In this document: in pieces, positions 26,638-36,592 of the stretch
Numbering within the stretch: the first letter of the stretch is position 1
Layout: each line of letters begins with the position of its first letter
Source: Flavobacteriales bacterium
Lineage (GTDB): Bacteria > Bacteroidota > Bacteroidia > Flavobacteriales_F > PHOS-HE28
Direction: 5' to 3'
DNA: 64,000 nucleotides
Assembly: GCA_023957375.1 (NCBI GenBank)
Contig: JAMLHB010000001.1
Span: forward strand, 1,342,245-1,406,244
The notes under the pieces: model-generated
What the model saw: only the letters and a program-made list of their open reading frames with translations
Told to the model about the DNA's origin: nothing
Database searches by the model: none
Program-made: the position numbers and the translations under genes

Positions 26638-28251
26638 TCAACGCAACAGCACTTCGGGCACTACACGGCCATCGGCAGCGTTGGGAAGCGCCATGCCCAG
26701 AATGGCGCAAACCGTGGGGGCCAGATCGGTGATCCAGGTGCGTTGCAACACTTCGCCGGGTGCGATGCCTTTGCCGAAAAAGATCACCGGCACGTGGGTG
26801 TCGTAGTTCCAGGCGGTGGCATGGTCGGCGCCCTTGCCGTCCCATTGCGGATGGCTGCGGAAGAACCCTGGGTGCAAGGCGAAGAGCACATCGCCGCACC
26901 GGGGCGGCATCAGCCCGTTGGCCATGAAACGCGCAAGGCCGTGGCCTGCGGGTTCGTTGAGCAATTGGTCGGCACTGGCGGCATAGGCCACCCCGGGCAG
27001 TCGGTTCAACACGTTGGCCACGGCATCACCCGTTCCGGGTGGGGCGTTGCGGCGCAGGTACACCTGATCGTTCTTGATGGTGTCCACGAGATCGCCCAAC
27101 CCCGCCTCCGACAGGGCATTGCGCAACTGCGCCATGGGCGTGTACCCCGCACTTCCCTTCCTATCGTGCAAATAGGCGGGCACATCGCCACCACCATGGT
27201 CGGCAGTAAGAAAGAGGGTATACCGGCCCGCGCCCACCCGTTGGTCCAAATGGTTGAGGATGCGTGCGAGCTCGCGGTCCAGGCGGATGTAGGCATCCTC
27301 CACTTCCAACGCGCGCGGTCCCATGGCATGCTGCAATTCATCCAGGCTGCTGAAGCTCACGGCCAGCAGGTCCGGCACATCATCCATCCCCAGCGAGTCC
27401 CCGTCAATAGCCGCAATGGCCAAGTCCGCCGTAAGGGTGCTGCCCCAAGGAGTTCCCTTGATGGCATCCTGGTCCTTGCCTTGGCCACCTAAGCGGGAAA
27501 GGTCCAACGGGAGCACGGCTGGCAGGCCTTCGGCCCAATCCTCCTCGTAGGGGTTCCGGTCCGGCAAGGGGGAATGGTAGCGTTCACGGGGCAGCAGCAG
27601 GTCCCACGTTCCGGTCAGGTATTTGGCGGGGAGCTGCCTGGCGTTGAACTGCTCCAGCCATTGGGGCAGCGCATCGGCATACCAGGAACTGGTAACGAAC
27701 TTGCCTTCATCGCCGCCGACGAACCAATAGGCTTCATCGCCCATGCGCCCCATGGGCATGATGGCCGAACGGTCCTTGAGCGCCACGCCCACCGTGCGCG
27801 CCCGGCCATCGGTGCGCAATTCGAGCTCATCGGCCAGTGTGGAGGCCAGCAGGTTCACCGGGGAGCGCAGGGCCTTGCGGCTGTTGGTCCCCACGGCGGA
27901 TACGGCCGTGTCCAAGGCGATGTAATACGTGCGCCGTGCGGCCCGGTCGTACGGATGGTTGGCCACGATGCCGTGCCGCGAAGGAGTGGTGCCCGTGTAG
28001 ATGGATGCATGGCCCGGTGCGGTTTGGGTGGGCGCGTAGTTGAAGTGCGCATCGCGCTGGAAGGAGCCTTCGCGCACCAAGCGCCGAAAGCCGTCCTCGC
28101 CGAAGTTGTCCCAGTAGCGGTAGAGGAAATCCACGCGCATCTGGTCCACCACGATGCCCACGACCAGCTTGGGCGGGGCTGCCCACCCCGGTTCCTGTGC
28201 CTGGGCAGTTGAACACAGTGCGGCAAGAAAAGCAATGGCGGTCTTTTTCAT
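26638..28251 (-). CDS. pafA: alkaline phosphatase family protein (PafA-like)
   Basis: A 537-residue periplasmic enzyme of the alkaline phosphatase superfamily with a signal peptide (MKKTAIAFLAALCSTAQAQ). The catalytic Thr lies in YAPTQTAPGHASIYTGT, and metal-binding segments VVDQMRVDF and LTADHGGGDVPAYL are visible. PafA enzymes in Bacteroidota are phosphate-insensitive monoesterases that release phosphate from many substrates. The start overlaps the stop of crcB by four bases, making this the last gene of a tightly coupled minus-strand run. The alternative M seven codons upstream would shift the signal peptide inward. Confidence 0.88.
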   Translation of the reverse strand: MKKTAIAFLAALCSTAQAQEPGWAAPPKLVVGIVVDQMRVDFLYRYWDNFGEDGFRRLVREGSFQRDAHFNYAPTQTAPGHASIYTGTTPSRHGIVANHPYDRAARRTYYIALDTAVSAVGTNSRKALRSPVNLLASTLADELELRTDGRARTVGVALKDRSAIMPMGRMGDEAYWFVGGDEGKFVTSSWYADALPQWLEQFNARQLPAKYLTGTWDLLLPRERYHSPLPDRNPYEEDWAEGLPAVLPLDLSRLGGQGKDQDAIKGTPWGSTLTADLAIAAIDGDSLGMDDVPDLLAVSFSSLDELQHAMGPRALEVEDAYIRLDRELARILNHLDQRVGAGRYTLFLTADHGGGDVPAYLHDRKGSAGYTPMAQLRNALSEAGLGDLVDTIKNDQVYLRRNAPPGTGDAVANVLNRLPGVAYAASADQLLNEPAGHGLARFMANGLMPPRCGDVLFALHPGFFRSHPQWDGKGADHATAWNYDTHVPVIFFGKGIAPGEVLQRTWITDLAPTVCAILGMALPNAADGRVVPEVLLR

Positions 28252-28616
28252 GCGGAGCGGGCAACGAACCAAAAAATGGAAAAGCAGGCCAGCACGTTCA
28301 CCGCAATGTTCGCCATGGCCATACCGGGCGAGCCTTCCCTGAACAGCAGGAAATTCTCATAGCTGAAGGTACTGAACGTGCTGAAGCCGCCGCAGATCCC
28401 CACCGCCACAAATGCGGATAGCGCGGGCCGGTGCTGGAAGTGGGCCTGCATCCGCAACAGCATCCACGCGAGGATGGCCGTGCTAAGCAGGTTCGACAGC
28501 AACGTGGCCCAGGGGAAGGCACCGCGCAGGTCCATGGCAAGCAGGAGCCGGGTGATGCCGTAGCGCATCAGGCTGCCAATGCCCCCCCCAATGAAAATTG
28601 CCGCCCAAATGTTCAT
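28248..28616 (-). CDS. crcB: fluoride exporter CrcB/Fluc
   Basis: A 122-residue protein with four hydrophobic helices and the Fluc signatures GGGIGSLMRYG near the N terminus and CGGFSTFSTFSYEN around residues 75-88. Fluc proteins form dual-topology dimers that export toxic fluoride. It overlaps the PAP2 gene (28613-28616) and pafA (28248-28251) by four bases each, so all three are probably translationally coupled. I saw no fluoride riboswitch in front of it. Confidence 0.93.
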   Translation of the reverse strand: MNIWAAIFIGGGIGSLMRYGITRLLLAMDLRGAFPWATLLSNLLSTAILAWMLLRMQAHFQHRPALSAFVAVGICGGFSTFSTFSYENFLLFREGSPGMAMANIAVNVLACFSIFWFVARSA

Positions 28617-29194
28617 CGCTCCCCAATGCGTTGGTGAATGCTTCTGAAAAGCACGTAGGCCAACCCGCCCACCAGCGACCCGTAAAGCGCGCCCACGATC
28701 ACATCCCCGGGATAATGGGCCCCGAGATACACCCGGCTGTACGCAATGGCCGCCGCCCACAGAAGCAGCAAGGGAACGGCCCACCACGGGCGGTGGCGCA
28801 GGATGCCGCCCATGTATGCCGCCAGGGCGAAGTGGTTGGCGGCATGGGAGGAGATGAACCCGTACTTGCCTCCGCAATGGTTGTTCACCAGGTGTACAAG
28901 CCCCTGCAGATCGGGTGCGTGGCACGGGCGCAGGCGCTGCACCGTGTTCTTGAACAGCACCACGGAGCCCGTATCGCTGCAAAGGATCATCAGCGCCACC
29001 ACGGGCAGGGTCCACCACAGGCCGCGCCAGCCCCAGCGCACCTTGATCAGCACCAGGAAAAGTGCGTAAAGCGGGATCCAAAGTTGCGGGCGGCTGATGT
29101 ATTCCATCCACATGTCAGCCGCAGGGGAGTGGGCGCCGTTCACCGCCAGGAAGGCCGTACGGTCGGCGGCCAGTATGGCATCGGCCCAGGTCAT
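28613..29194 (-). CDS. PAP2-family membrane phosphatase
   Basis: A 193-residue membrane protein with about five helices and the three phosphatase motifs in order: [17 protein letters not shown] (the PSGH-type motif) and [13 protein letters not shown]. The family dephosphorylates lipid pyrophosphates such as undecaprenyl pyrophosphate, or phosphatidate-type lipids. It overlaps the preceding obg gene and the following crcB gene by four bases each. Confidence 0.9.
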   Translation of the reverse strand: MTWADAILAADRTAFLAVNGAHSPAADMWMEYISRPQLWIPLYALFLVLIKVRWGWRGLWWTLPVVALMILCSDTGSVVLFKNTVQRLRPCHAPDLQGLVHLVNNHCGGKYGFISSHAANHFALAAYMGGILRHRPWWAVPLLLLWAAAIAYSRVYLGAHYPGDVIVGALYGSLVGGLAYVLFRSIHQRIGER

Positions 29195-30219
29195 CCGAAG
29201 GCGCTGGGCGGTGGTTCCGCGTCCACGGGCGCCTGGATCCTTGCCCAGATCTTGTCCTTGAGCTCTTCCAACCCTTTGCCGGCCACGGCGCTGATCATCA
29301 CGTGGGGCACGTCATCGGCAAGTTCCTGGCGCAACGCGGCGGCCAGTTCCTCATCGAGCAGGTCGCACTTTGATATGGCCAAGATCCGTTCCTTGTCCAG
29401 CAGCTCGGGGGAGTATTGCCCCAATTCGTTCAGCAGCACCTGGTACTCGGCCTTCACGTCGGGGCTGTCGGCCGACACCATGAACAGCAGCACGCTGTTG
29501 CGCTCGATGTGGCGCAGGAACCGCAGGCCGATGCCCTTGCCCTCGTGCGCCCCTTCAATGATGCCGGGGATGTCCGCCATGACGAAGCTCCGCCCATCGC
29601 GGTATTGCACAATGCCCAAGTTGGGCACCAAGGTGGTGAAGGGGTAGTCGGCGATCTTGGGCTTGGCCGCACTGAGCACCGAGAGCAGCGTGCTCTTGCC
29701 CGCATTGGGGTGGCCCACCAACCCCACATCGGCCAATAATTTCAGTTCCAGGACGAGCCATTTCTCCAGGCCGGGCTCCCCGGGTTGTGCAAACCGCGGG
29801 GTTTGGAAGGTGGAGCTGTGGAAGTGCTGGTTGCCCAAGCCTCCGCGCCCACCCTGCAGCAGGACCACTTCCTGTCCGGCGGCAGTGATCTCGGCCAGCA
29901 CCTCCCCGGTTTCCGCGTCCTTGGCCACGGTGCCCAACGGCACTTCGATGATGCGGTCCTCCCCGGCCTTTCCACTGCACTGGTTCCGGCTTCCACCTTC
30001 ACCGTCCTGGGCGATCACATGCTTGGTATAGCGCAAATGAAGCAATGTCCACAGGTTCGGGTTGGCCCGCATGATCACATGCCCGCCGCGGCCGCCGTCA
30101 CCACCGTCAGGCCCTCCCTTGGGCATGAACTTTTCGCGCCGCAGGTGGCGGCTGCCCGCGCCGCCTTTTCCCGAACGGCACTCGATCCGGATCTGGTCGA
30201 TGAAGTTGGCCGAGGACAT
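29191..30219 (-). CDS. obg: Obg-family GTPase
   Basis: A 342-residue essential GTPase involved in late 50S ribosome assembly and stress control. The N-terminal glycine-rich Obg fold is clear ([29 protein letters not shown]), followed by a G domain with P-loop GHPNAGKST (about residue 168), switch [11 protein letters not shown] and the SKCDLLD guanine-recognition motif. The C terminus lacks a long extra domain. It is 27 bases downstream of adk and overlaps the PAP2 gene by four bases. Confidence 0.96.
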   Translation of the reverse strand: MSSANFIDQIRIECRSGKGGAGSRHLRREKFMPKGGPDGGDGGRGGHVIMRANPNLWTLLHLRYTKHVIAQDGEGGSRNQCSGKAGEDRIIEVPLGTVAKDAETGEVLAEITAAGQEVVLLQGGRGGLGNQHFHSSTFQTPRFAQPGEPGLEKWLVLELKLLADVGLVGHPNAGKSTLLSVLSAAKPKIADYPFTTLVPNLGIVQYRDGRSFVMADIPGIIEGAHEGKGIGLRFLRHIERNSVLLFMVSADSPDVKAEYQVLLNELGQYSPELLDKERILAISKCDLLDEELAAALRQELADDVPHVMISAVAGKGLEELKDKIWARIQAPVDAEPPPSAFG

Positions 30220-30246
30220 GCGGGTGCTGGTGGCTGTCGTTGTCCG

Positions 30247-30822
30247 TCAGGCGTCGATCGCCGCAGCGAGCCGCCCGGTGATCTCCGCGATGGTGCCCAT
30301 TCCCTTGATGGGCCGCAATTTGCCTTGTGCCGCGTAGTAATCCTTGAGCGGTGCGGTCTTGGCCTCGTACTCTTTGATGCGCCTGCGCACCACCTGCTCG
30401 CTCTGGTCGTCCGGTCGTCCGCTGGTGGTGCCGCGGCCCAGCAGGCGCTTCACCAGTTCCTCCTCCTCCACTTCCAGCGAGAGCATCAGGTTGATGGCAC
30501 TTCCAAGTTTGCCGAGCATGTTGTCCAGCGCTTCGGCCTGGGCCTTGGTGCGCGGGAACCCGTCGAAGATGAACCCTTTCGCGTCGGTATCGGTGGTGAG
30601 GCGGTTGCGGATCATGCCCACCACTACTTCGTCCGGCACCAGCTCACCGGCGCTCATCAGTTCCTGGGCCTGTTTGCCCAGCGGGGTTTCCGCCTGGATC
30701 TCCGCCCGCAGCAGATCGCCCGTACTGAGGTGCGCCAGGCCGTAGCGTTCGATCAAAAACTTGCTCTGCGTACCCTTGCCTGCCCCCGGAGGGCCGAACA
30801 GTACGATGTTCATCTTGCTCAT
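30247..30822 (-). CDS. adk: adenylate kinase, short form
   Basis: A 191-residue enzyme interconverting ATP + AMP and 2 ADP. It has the P-loop FGPPGAGKGTQ (residues 9-19), the AMP-site segment LSTGDLLRAEI and DGFPRTKAQA. The LID is the short type without zinc-binding cysteines. I start it at MSKMNIVLFG; the 12 upstream codons are unlike the family. It lies 32 bases from hpt upstream and 27 from obg downstream. Confidence 0.95.
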   Translation of the reverse strand: MSKMNIVLFGPPGAGKGTQSKFLIERYGLAHLSTGDLLRAEIQAETPLGKQAQELMSAGELVPDEVVVGMIRNRLTTDTDAKGFIFDGFPRTKAQAEALDNMLGKLGSAINLMLSLEVEEEELVKRLLGRGTTSGRPDDQSEQVVRRRIKEYEAKTAPLKDYYAAQGKLRPIKGMGTIAEITGRLAAAIDA

Positions 30823-30854
30823 GTTGCTGCGCCCTTGCCGGCGCGTTGTTTGGT

Positions 30855-31394
30855 TCAACGTTCCACGATCTTGTACAGGCCCGGCAGGTTGCGGCCCAGC
30901 CCGTTGTGGTCCAGCCCCGAGCCCACTACGAACACGTTGGGGATCTCCATCGCCACGAAGTCGATCGCGATGTCCTTCTTGTACACTTCCGGTTTCAGCA
31001 GCAGGCTGGCGATCGCAATGCTGGCCGGGCCTTTCTCCTTCAACGACTCCACCACATGCTCAATGGTGTTGCCGGTATCCACGATATCCTCCAGCACCAC
31101 CACGTGGCGGCCGGCGATGCGCTCGTTGAGCCCGATCAGCTGGCTGACCGTGCCAGTGCTGACCGTACCATGGTAACTGGCCACCTTCACAAAGGAGATC
31201 TCGCAGGCAATGGGCAACCGCTTCATCAGCTCGGATGCAAAAAAGAAGCTGCCGTTGAGCACCCCCAGGAAGAGAGGCACACTGTCGGCATAGCGCCGGG
31301 CCACCTTTGCCGCCACGGCATCAATGGCGGCATCCAGCTTTTCGGGGCCGATATAGGGCTCGAACTGTTTGTCGTTCAAGGTCACCATGTGCAT
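30855..31394 (-). CDS. hpt: hypoxanthine phosphoribosyltransferase
   Basis: A 179-residue purine-salvage enzyme that converts hypoxanthine or guanine plus PRPP into nucleotides. The PRPP-binding motif VVVLEDIVDTGNT and the flexible-loop region SYHGTVSTG are visible. The start is either ATG 31394 (MHMVTLND) or ATG 31388; longer frames upstream do not resemble the family. It is the first gene of the hpt-adk-obg-PAP2-crcB-pafA run and diverges from the outer-membrane barrel gene at 31513. Confidence 0.93.
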   Translation of the reverse strand: MHMVTLNDKQFEPYIGPEKLDAAIDAVAAKVARRYADSVPLFLGVLNGSFFFASELMKRLPIACEISFVKVASYHGTVSTGTVSQLIGLNERIAGRHVVVLEDIVDTGNTIEHVVESLKEKGPASIAIASLLLKPEVYKKDIAIDFVAMEIPNVFVVGSGLDHNGLGRNLPGLYKIVER

Positions 31395-31499
31395 GCTTCG
31401 AGGGGTCGAAGGTAGCGATCGGTGCATGCAAACACTGGTGGTGGCATTCAACGGATACCGGATCACCACCCCGAATTTGATCGTTCATTTGCAGCAACC

Positions 31500-31507
31500 T
31501 ACTTTCG
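31500..31507 (+). promoter_or_regulatory. candidate -7 box TACTTTCG
   Basis: It resembles the Bacteroidota -7 consensus TAnnTTTG with one mismatch and ends five bases before the ATG at 31513, a spacing that would give a leaderless or nearly leaderless transcript. Confidence 0.4.
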
Positions 31508-31512
31508 GACCG

Positions 31513-32328
31513 ATGTTCAGAACTCTGTTGACCTGGTTACTGATCCCGGTTGCCGGCACCGCCTTCGCCGGTGGTGAGCACTTGCCCACCAGTGCCCGCT
31601 TCGCCGGCATGGGCCATGCGGGCATCACGCTGGTGGACCTGTGGAGCACCAGCGGCAACCAAGCCGGACTGGCCGGGTTGGAACAGGCCGTGGGCGGGGC
31701 CTTCTTCCAGCAGCACTGGCTGGCCCCGGACTTGGCCATGCAGGGCTTGGCCTTCGCACTGCCCACGAAGCAGGGCACCTTTGCGCTGAGTGCCAGCTCC
31801 TTCGGCAACAGCCTGTACGCACAGCGCAGCTTCGGCCTGGCCTACGCGATGAAGCTCAACGAAGGGCTGCGGGCCAGCGTGCAATTGGACTACCTGAACA
31901 TCCGATTGGGCAACGACTATGGCAGCACGGGAGCCGTAACCGCCGAACTGGGCGTGCAGGCGCGGCTGACTGATCACCTTTGGATGGGAGCCCACCTGTA
32001 CAACCCCAACCGGGCCAAATTGGGGGGCCCCTACGCGGAGCATGTACCCACCGTGCTGGCCGTGGGCCTCAGCTACCAATTCAATGAACAGGTCATCCTC
32101 GCCGGCGAGGTTTCCAAGGACATCGATCGGCCCGAACAATACCATGCAGGGGTGGAATACCGCCCGATCAAGGCGCTCTTCCTCCGCACCGGCATCAGCA
32201 GCGGGCCTGCCAAAGCCCACTTCGGCGCCGGCCTGCGCATGGGCCAATTGGACCTGGACCTGGCAGCGGTGGTACGCTCGCAGTTGGGCCTCACCCCCAT
32301 GGTGAACCTCAACTACCGCTTCAAATGA
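31513..32328 (+). CDS. PorV/PorQ-like outer-membrane beta-barrel protein
   Basis: A 271-residue exported protein: signal peptide (TLLTWLLIPVAGTAFA), then SARFAGMGHAGITLVDLWST, the N-terminal pattern of FadL-fold PorV/PorQ-type proteins, then alternating beta-strands ending in aromatic residues (NLNYRFK). PorV and PorQ take part in T9SS; without a search I cannot say whether this is one of them or an uncharacterised relative. The stop overlaps the next gene by four bases (ATGA), so the two envelope proteins are probably made together. Confidence 0.72.
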   Translation: MFRTLLTWLLIPVAGTAFAGGEHLPTSARFAGMGHAGITLVDLWSTSGNQAGLAGLEQAVGGAFFQQHWLAPDLAMQGLAFALPTKQGTFALSASSFGNSLYAQRSFGLAYAMKLNEGLRASVQLDYLNIRLGNDYGSTGAVTAELGVQARLTDHLWMGAHLYNPNRAKLGGPYAEHVPTVLAVGLSYQFNEQVILAGEVSKDIDRPEQYHAGVEYRPIKALFLRTGISSGPAKAHFGAGLRMGQLDLDLAAVVRSQLGLTPMVNLNYRFK

Positions 32329-34505
32329 GCCGTTGGGGCGTGTGCATGCTAGCATGGGCCGCCCTGGCCATGGGCGTTCAGGCGCAGGAACGCGAGCTCA
32401 CGCCCGAGCTGCGCGACATGATCGAGCAGCGCATCGCCAACGTGGCCGAACAATTGGGGGATGATAGCGACGCGGACCTCTCCGAACTGGCCGACCAACT
32501 GACCGACCGTCTGTACAACCCGATCAACCTGAACCGCACCAACGCACAGGAATTAGGTTCCTTGTACCTGCTCTCCGACATCGAGATCAATGCCATCCTG
32601 CAGCACGTCCAGCGGTTCGGGAAATTCATCAGCATCTACGAGCTGCAAACCGTGGACGGCCTGGATGCCGCCACCTTGGAGCTGTTGAGGCCCTTTGTGA
32701 CCGTCAGCGGGGAAGGCGGCTCGAACACCCCCCTGAAGATCATGCTCACCAAGGGCAAGCACGAAGTCCTGTTCCGCACGCAGATCAACATCGAGCAGCG
32801 GCGGGGATTCTTGGGCCGTGACCCCTTCAACAGCCCGTACCGCTATGCCAACGGCAGTCCCCTGCCCGACGTGGGCGACCCCTTCGTCATGGATTCCCTG
32901 CGGCGCAACAACAAGGTGTACTTGGGCAGCCCTTGGAAGGTGTATGCACGCTACCGCTACCAGTACAGGCGCGACCTCGATTTTGGGATCACAGCGGAAA
33001 AGGACGAAGGTGAAGAGTTCTTCAAGGGAACACAGAAGAAGGGTTTCGACTTCTACTCCGCCCACCTCTTCCTGCGCAACGTGGGCCCGTTCAAGGCGGT
33101 GGCCCTGGGGGACTACCAGGCACAATTCGGCCAAGGCCTCACGTTCTCCAGCGGGCTGTCGTTCGCGCGCAAATCCGCTTACAGCATCAACATCGAACGC
33201 AATGCACAGGGGCTGATGCCCTATGCCAGCGTGAATGAAAACCAGTTCCTGCGCGGTGCCGCCGCCACCATGGGCCTGGGCAAGCGGTTCGAGGGAACGG
33301 CCTTCATCAGCCGCAAGAAGCACGATGCCAATCTGCGGAGCGAAGCCGACACTTCCTTTTCCGGCAGTGATGCCGACCTGGTCACCTTCAGTTCCTTCCA
33401 GGAGGACGGGTACCACCGCACCTATTCCGAGCTGGACAAGAAAAACGCACTGGAGGAATTCGTGTACGGCGGCCATCTGCGCTACCGCGGAACACGCTTG
33501 CAGGTTGGCGCTACCGCCGCCCGGGTCGATTTCGGGCATGCGCTGGCCAAATCCAGCACCGTGCCCTATAACCAATTCGAATTCCAGGGCCAGAGCAACA
33601 CCACCTACGGCATGGATTGGAAGCTGCCCTACCGGAACTTGATCTGGTTCGGGGAAGTGGCCCGCAGCGCCGACGGTGGATCGGCCGGGGTGACCGGATT
33701 GCTTGCCGCCCTGGACAAGCGCCTTTCAATGGCGCTGCTGTACCGCAACCTGCAACGCAACTTCCACGGCCTGTACAGCGGTGCCTTCACCGAGGGTTCC
33801 AACCCATGGAATGAGCACGGCCTGTACACCGGCATCGAGATCAAGCCCAACCGGAAATGGGTCTTCAACGCCTACTTCGACCAGTTCACCTTCCCGTGGT
33901 TGCGCTACCAGACCAACGCCCCCAGCACGGGTTCCGAAGTACTGGGCCAGCTCACTTGGACCCCCTCGCGCGGAGTGCAGCTCTACGTGAAGGCAAGGCA
34001 CCAGGCCAAACCCCGCAACACCAGCGAAGCCCTGCCTGGTGTGCCGCCCTTGGTGGGCACCCGGCAGGACAACTTGCGCTTCAATGCCAGCTACCGCGTA
34101 AGCCGGGGCATCACCTTGCGAAGCCGCGTGGAGCATGTGTGGTTCCAACGTGGAAATACCCCTGTGCAGAATGGCTTCATCCTGTACCAGGATGTGATCC
34201 ACCGGCCCATGATGGGCCGCCTGCAGTTCACCGGAAGGGTGATGCTCTTCACCACGGACAGCTACGATGCCCGCCTCTATGCCTTCGAGTCCGACGTGCC
34301 CGGCGTGTTCGGCCTACCGCCCATATACGGGCGCGGCATGCGCTGGTATGCCATGGTGCGCTGGTCCGTGGCGCGGAAGGTGGACCTATGGGCGCGCTAC
34401 GGCTCCACCCTCTACACCGACCGCGAGGTGATCAATTCGGGCTTGCAGGAAATTGCAGGAAGCCGGAAGAGCGACCTGAAGTTGGAGCTTCGGCTCAAAT
34501 TCTGA
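32325..34505 (+). CDS. helix-hairpin-helix plus outer-membrane beta-barrel protein
   Basis: A 726-residue exported protein. After a signal peptide (MLAWAALAMGVQAQ) and an acidic helix, residues ~65-125 form a helix-hairpin-helix pair of ComEA type (PINLNRTNAQELGSLYLLSD, LQTVDGLDAATLELL). The remaining ~600 residues alternate polar and aromatic strands, contain many Tyr/Arg pairs (YARYRYQYRRDLDF) and end in LKLELRLKF, as in outer-membrane barrels. This fusion is a recurring hypothetical family in Bacteroidota. A role in DNA uptake is conceivable because of the HHH motif, but unproven. Confidence 0.78.
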   Translation: MSRWGVCMLAWAALAMGVQAQERELTPELRDMIEQRIANVAEQLGDDSDADLSELADQLTDRLYNPINLNRTNAQELGSLYLLSDIEINAILQHVQRFGKFISIYELQTVDGLDAATLELLRPFVTVSGEGGSNTPLKIMLTKGKHEVLFRTQINIEQRRGFLGRDPFNSPYRYANGSPLPDVGDPFVMDSLRRNNKVYLGSPWKVYARYRYQYRRDLDFGITAEKDEGEEFFKGTQKKGFDFYSAHLFLRNVGPFKAVALGDYQAQFGQGLTFSSGLSFARKSAYSINIERNAQGLMPYASVNENQFLRGAAATMGLGKRFEGTAFISRKKHDANLRSEADTSFSGSDADLVTFSSFQEDGYHRTYSELDKKNALEEFVYGGHLRYRGTRLQVGATAARVDFGHALAKSSTVPYNQFEFQGQSNTTYGMDWKLPYRNLIWFGEVARSADGGSAGVTGLLAALDKRLSMALLYRNLQRNFHGLYSGAFTEGSNPWNEHGLYTGIEIKPNRKWVFNAYFDQFTFPWLRYQTNAPSTGSEVLGQLTWTPSRGVQLYVKARHQAKPRNTSEALPGVPPLVGTRQDNLRFNASYRVSRGITLRSRVEHVWFQRGNTPVQNGFILYQDVIHRPMMGRLQFTGRVMLFTTDSYDARLYAFESDVPGVFGLPPIYGRGMRWYAMVRWSVARKVDLWARYGSTLYTDREVINSGLQEIAGSRKSDLKLELRLKF

Positions 34506-35218
34506 CCCCCTATTGCGCAGCGTGATGTTGTTCCGGTCCGCCGGTGCCACCACGCTGTGTGCATCACGTGCACCAGCGTGGCTCCGTGCCGTTCCCCTTG
34601 CGCGGACCCTTGGGCCGTGTTGAACCGCAAACGGCCGGGAAGCGATCGGACAAGTTGGGGAAATTGGACCACGCCACGCGACAGATCGGGGAAGGAACGG
34701 CTGCTTCCATCGGCTGGTGGTCCGGCTTGCACGGCCTGGTCACCCACGGCAAAACCCCGGCCGCCACCGCGAGGGTTGGCAGCCCGGAAGGCCGAACATC
34801 TTTCCGGTAAGGTGATTGCAGTGCGGCCTGCGGGCTGCTGGCTGAAGATGCATGAAAGCAGGTGATGATGAAGATGAATGCTTGAAGTTGACGGGGCACG
34901 GAAAGGCACGGTTGAAATATCCGATTTGGAACGTGAGTTGTTGAAGCACTTTGCCGCAAAGCCACGTCGAATACCGAAGCGCCCCACGTGTTCTCCAACA
35001 TCCACGGTGATCATCCGCCGGGATTTGCTTCCATTCTACTACGCCATCTTCGACCACCACTTGGGCAGCTTCACGGAATTGCGGTACCGCACCTCAAAAG
35101 CCGGCCCGTTATTGAGCGTGCGGATCCCCCCGGAAACACAGCCCATCGCACGGCTGCTGTGATGGGCGATCCCTGCACCACCTATCACCACCCCTATCTT
35201 TAGCGGGCAACATGCGCC
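34506..35218. other. 713-base intergenic stretch without a recognised gene
   Basis: Several short frames are open on both strands, but none shows a family motif, signal peptide or good overlap with neighbours, and their compositions (Pro/Arg/Ser-rich) suggest shadows of GC-rich DNA. A TATCTTTA box at 35195-35202 is a plausible promoter for the pirin gene. I see no strong hairpin. It could hold a decayed gene. Confidence 0.45.
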
Positions 35219-36124
35219 ATGTCCAACATTGATCTGATCATCGAGGAACGGCCCCGCACCGTGGGCAATTTCTTAGTGGGACGGCTGCTGCCGTTCCGTT
35301 CCAAAAGAGCCGTGGGCCCCTTTGTTTTCATCGACCACATGGGGCCGGTGGCCGTAAGCCACATGCAGCCGGTAGACATCGGGCCGCACCCGCACATCGG
35401 CCTCAGCACCCTCACGTACTTGTTCGAGGGCAGCATCATGCACCGGGACAGCTTGGGGACCGCCATGGAGATCACGCCGGGCGCGGTAAACTGGATGACC
35501 GCTGGCAGCGGTATCGTGCACAGCGAGCGCACACCCGATTGGTTGCGCAGCCCAGGTAAGCAACCCGGGAGCGCCCAAACGCATACCATGCACGGTCTGC
35601 AGATCTGGGTGGCCTTGCCCAAGGAACTGGAGGAAATGGCCCCTTCCTTCCACCATGTGGGTGCCGATGAGCTGCCCCGGTGGAAAACAGGCGGGGCCGA
35701 ATACAAGCTGATCGCAGGTGCGCACTTCGGCCATCGCTCGCCCGTGCCGGTGCACAGTAAGTTGTACCTGCTTGAGATCAAATGTGCGGAGGACCACCAA
35801 GTACTGCTCGGCGACGGACTCTTCGGCGAGGTGGGCTTGTACATCCTGGCCGGCCAGGTGGAGACGGAAGGGGAAGCATTCGGCCCGAGGCAGATCCTGG
35901 TGGCCAAAGACCCCGCCCATTGCGGCTTCCTGATGAAAGGCGGCACCACCGTTTATCTCTTCGGCGGGGAACCCTTCCCCGAGGAACGGTTCATCTATTG
36001 GAACTTCGTGTCCACGGACCAAGCCAAGATCGAAGCAGCCAAGGTGCGGTGGCGCAACCAGGAATTCATGCTGCCGCCGGACGAACACGGCCCGGTGCCC
36101 CTGCCCGGTGAACAATTCCGATGA
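35219..36124 (+). CDS. pirin-family protein
   Basis: A 301-residue bicupin. The N-terminal cupin has the pirin metal ligands in the expected places: His57 and His59 in IGPHPHIGLST, His101 and Glu103 in SGIVHSERT. Bacterial pirins (YhhW-like) can oxidise quercetin or bind regulatory partners; the natural substrate is unknown. The C-terminal cupin (LVAKDPAHCGFLMKGG, YLFGGEPFPEE) is typical. The OsmC-family gene follows after 72 bases on the same strand. Confidence 0.92.
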   Translation: MSNIDLIIEERPRTVGNFLVGRLLPFRSKRAVGPFVFIDHMGPVAVSHMQPVDIGPHPHIGLSTLTYLFEGSIMHRDSLGTAMEITPGAVNWMTAGSGIVHSERTPDWLRSPGKQPGSAQTHTMHGLQIWVALPKELEEMAPSFHHVGADELPRWKTGGAEYKLIAGAHFGHRSPVPVHSKLYLLEIKCAEDHQVLLGDGLFGEVGLYILAGQVETEGEAFGPRQILVAKDPAHCGFLMKGGTTVYLFGGEPFPEERFIYWNFVSTDQAKIEAAKVRWRNQEFMLPPDEHGPVPLPGEQFR

Positions 36125-36196
36125 TGGCCTGTTGCGCCATTGAACGCGGACTGTGATCCGCGTTTCGCCCCACATCCGATCCATCACCACGTTGAA

Positions 36197-36592
36197 ATGA
36201 CCTATTCCGTGAATGCACACATCGGCCGCGACCATTTCCGCACGGAGATCCGCACGGCCACCCAGCTGATCATCGCCGACGAACCGCACAGCAACGGCGG
36301 CCAAGACCTCGGCTTCAGCCCCCATGAACTGCTGGCCGCCGCTTTGGCCGGTTGCACCAATGCCACCCTGCGCATGTACGCGGACCGCAAGCAGTGGCCC
36401 GTGGAAGCCATTGACACGCAGGTGGAGATCGAACACGGCGAGAGCTTCGATGTCACCCACATCCACCGCACCATCCGCCTCACGGGCCCGCTCACCGGCG
36501 AGCAACGTGAACGCATGCTGCAGATCGCCAACCGCTGCCCCATCCACCGTACGCTCAGCGGCGACCTGGCCATTGAATCGAAGTTGGCGTAG
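36197..36592 (+). CDS. OsmC-family protein
   Basis: A 131-residue protein of the OsmC/Ohr fold, whose members reduce organic hydroperoxides with two cysteines. Both cysteines are present: one in LAAALAGCTNATLRMYA and one in NRCPIHRTLSGD. The DLGFSPHELLAAALAGC helix is characteristic. The ATG at 36197 gives the standard N terminus. It may share a transcript with the pirin gene. A short CACGGGC hairpin follows the stop. Confidence 0.9.
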   Translation: MTYSVNAHIGRDHFRTEIRTATQLIIADEPHSNGGQDLGFSPHELLAAALAGCTNATLRMYADRKQWPVEAIDTQVEIEHGESFDVTHIHRTIRLTGPLTGEQRERMLQIANRCPIHRTLSGDLAIESKLA

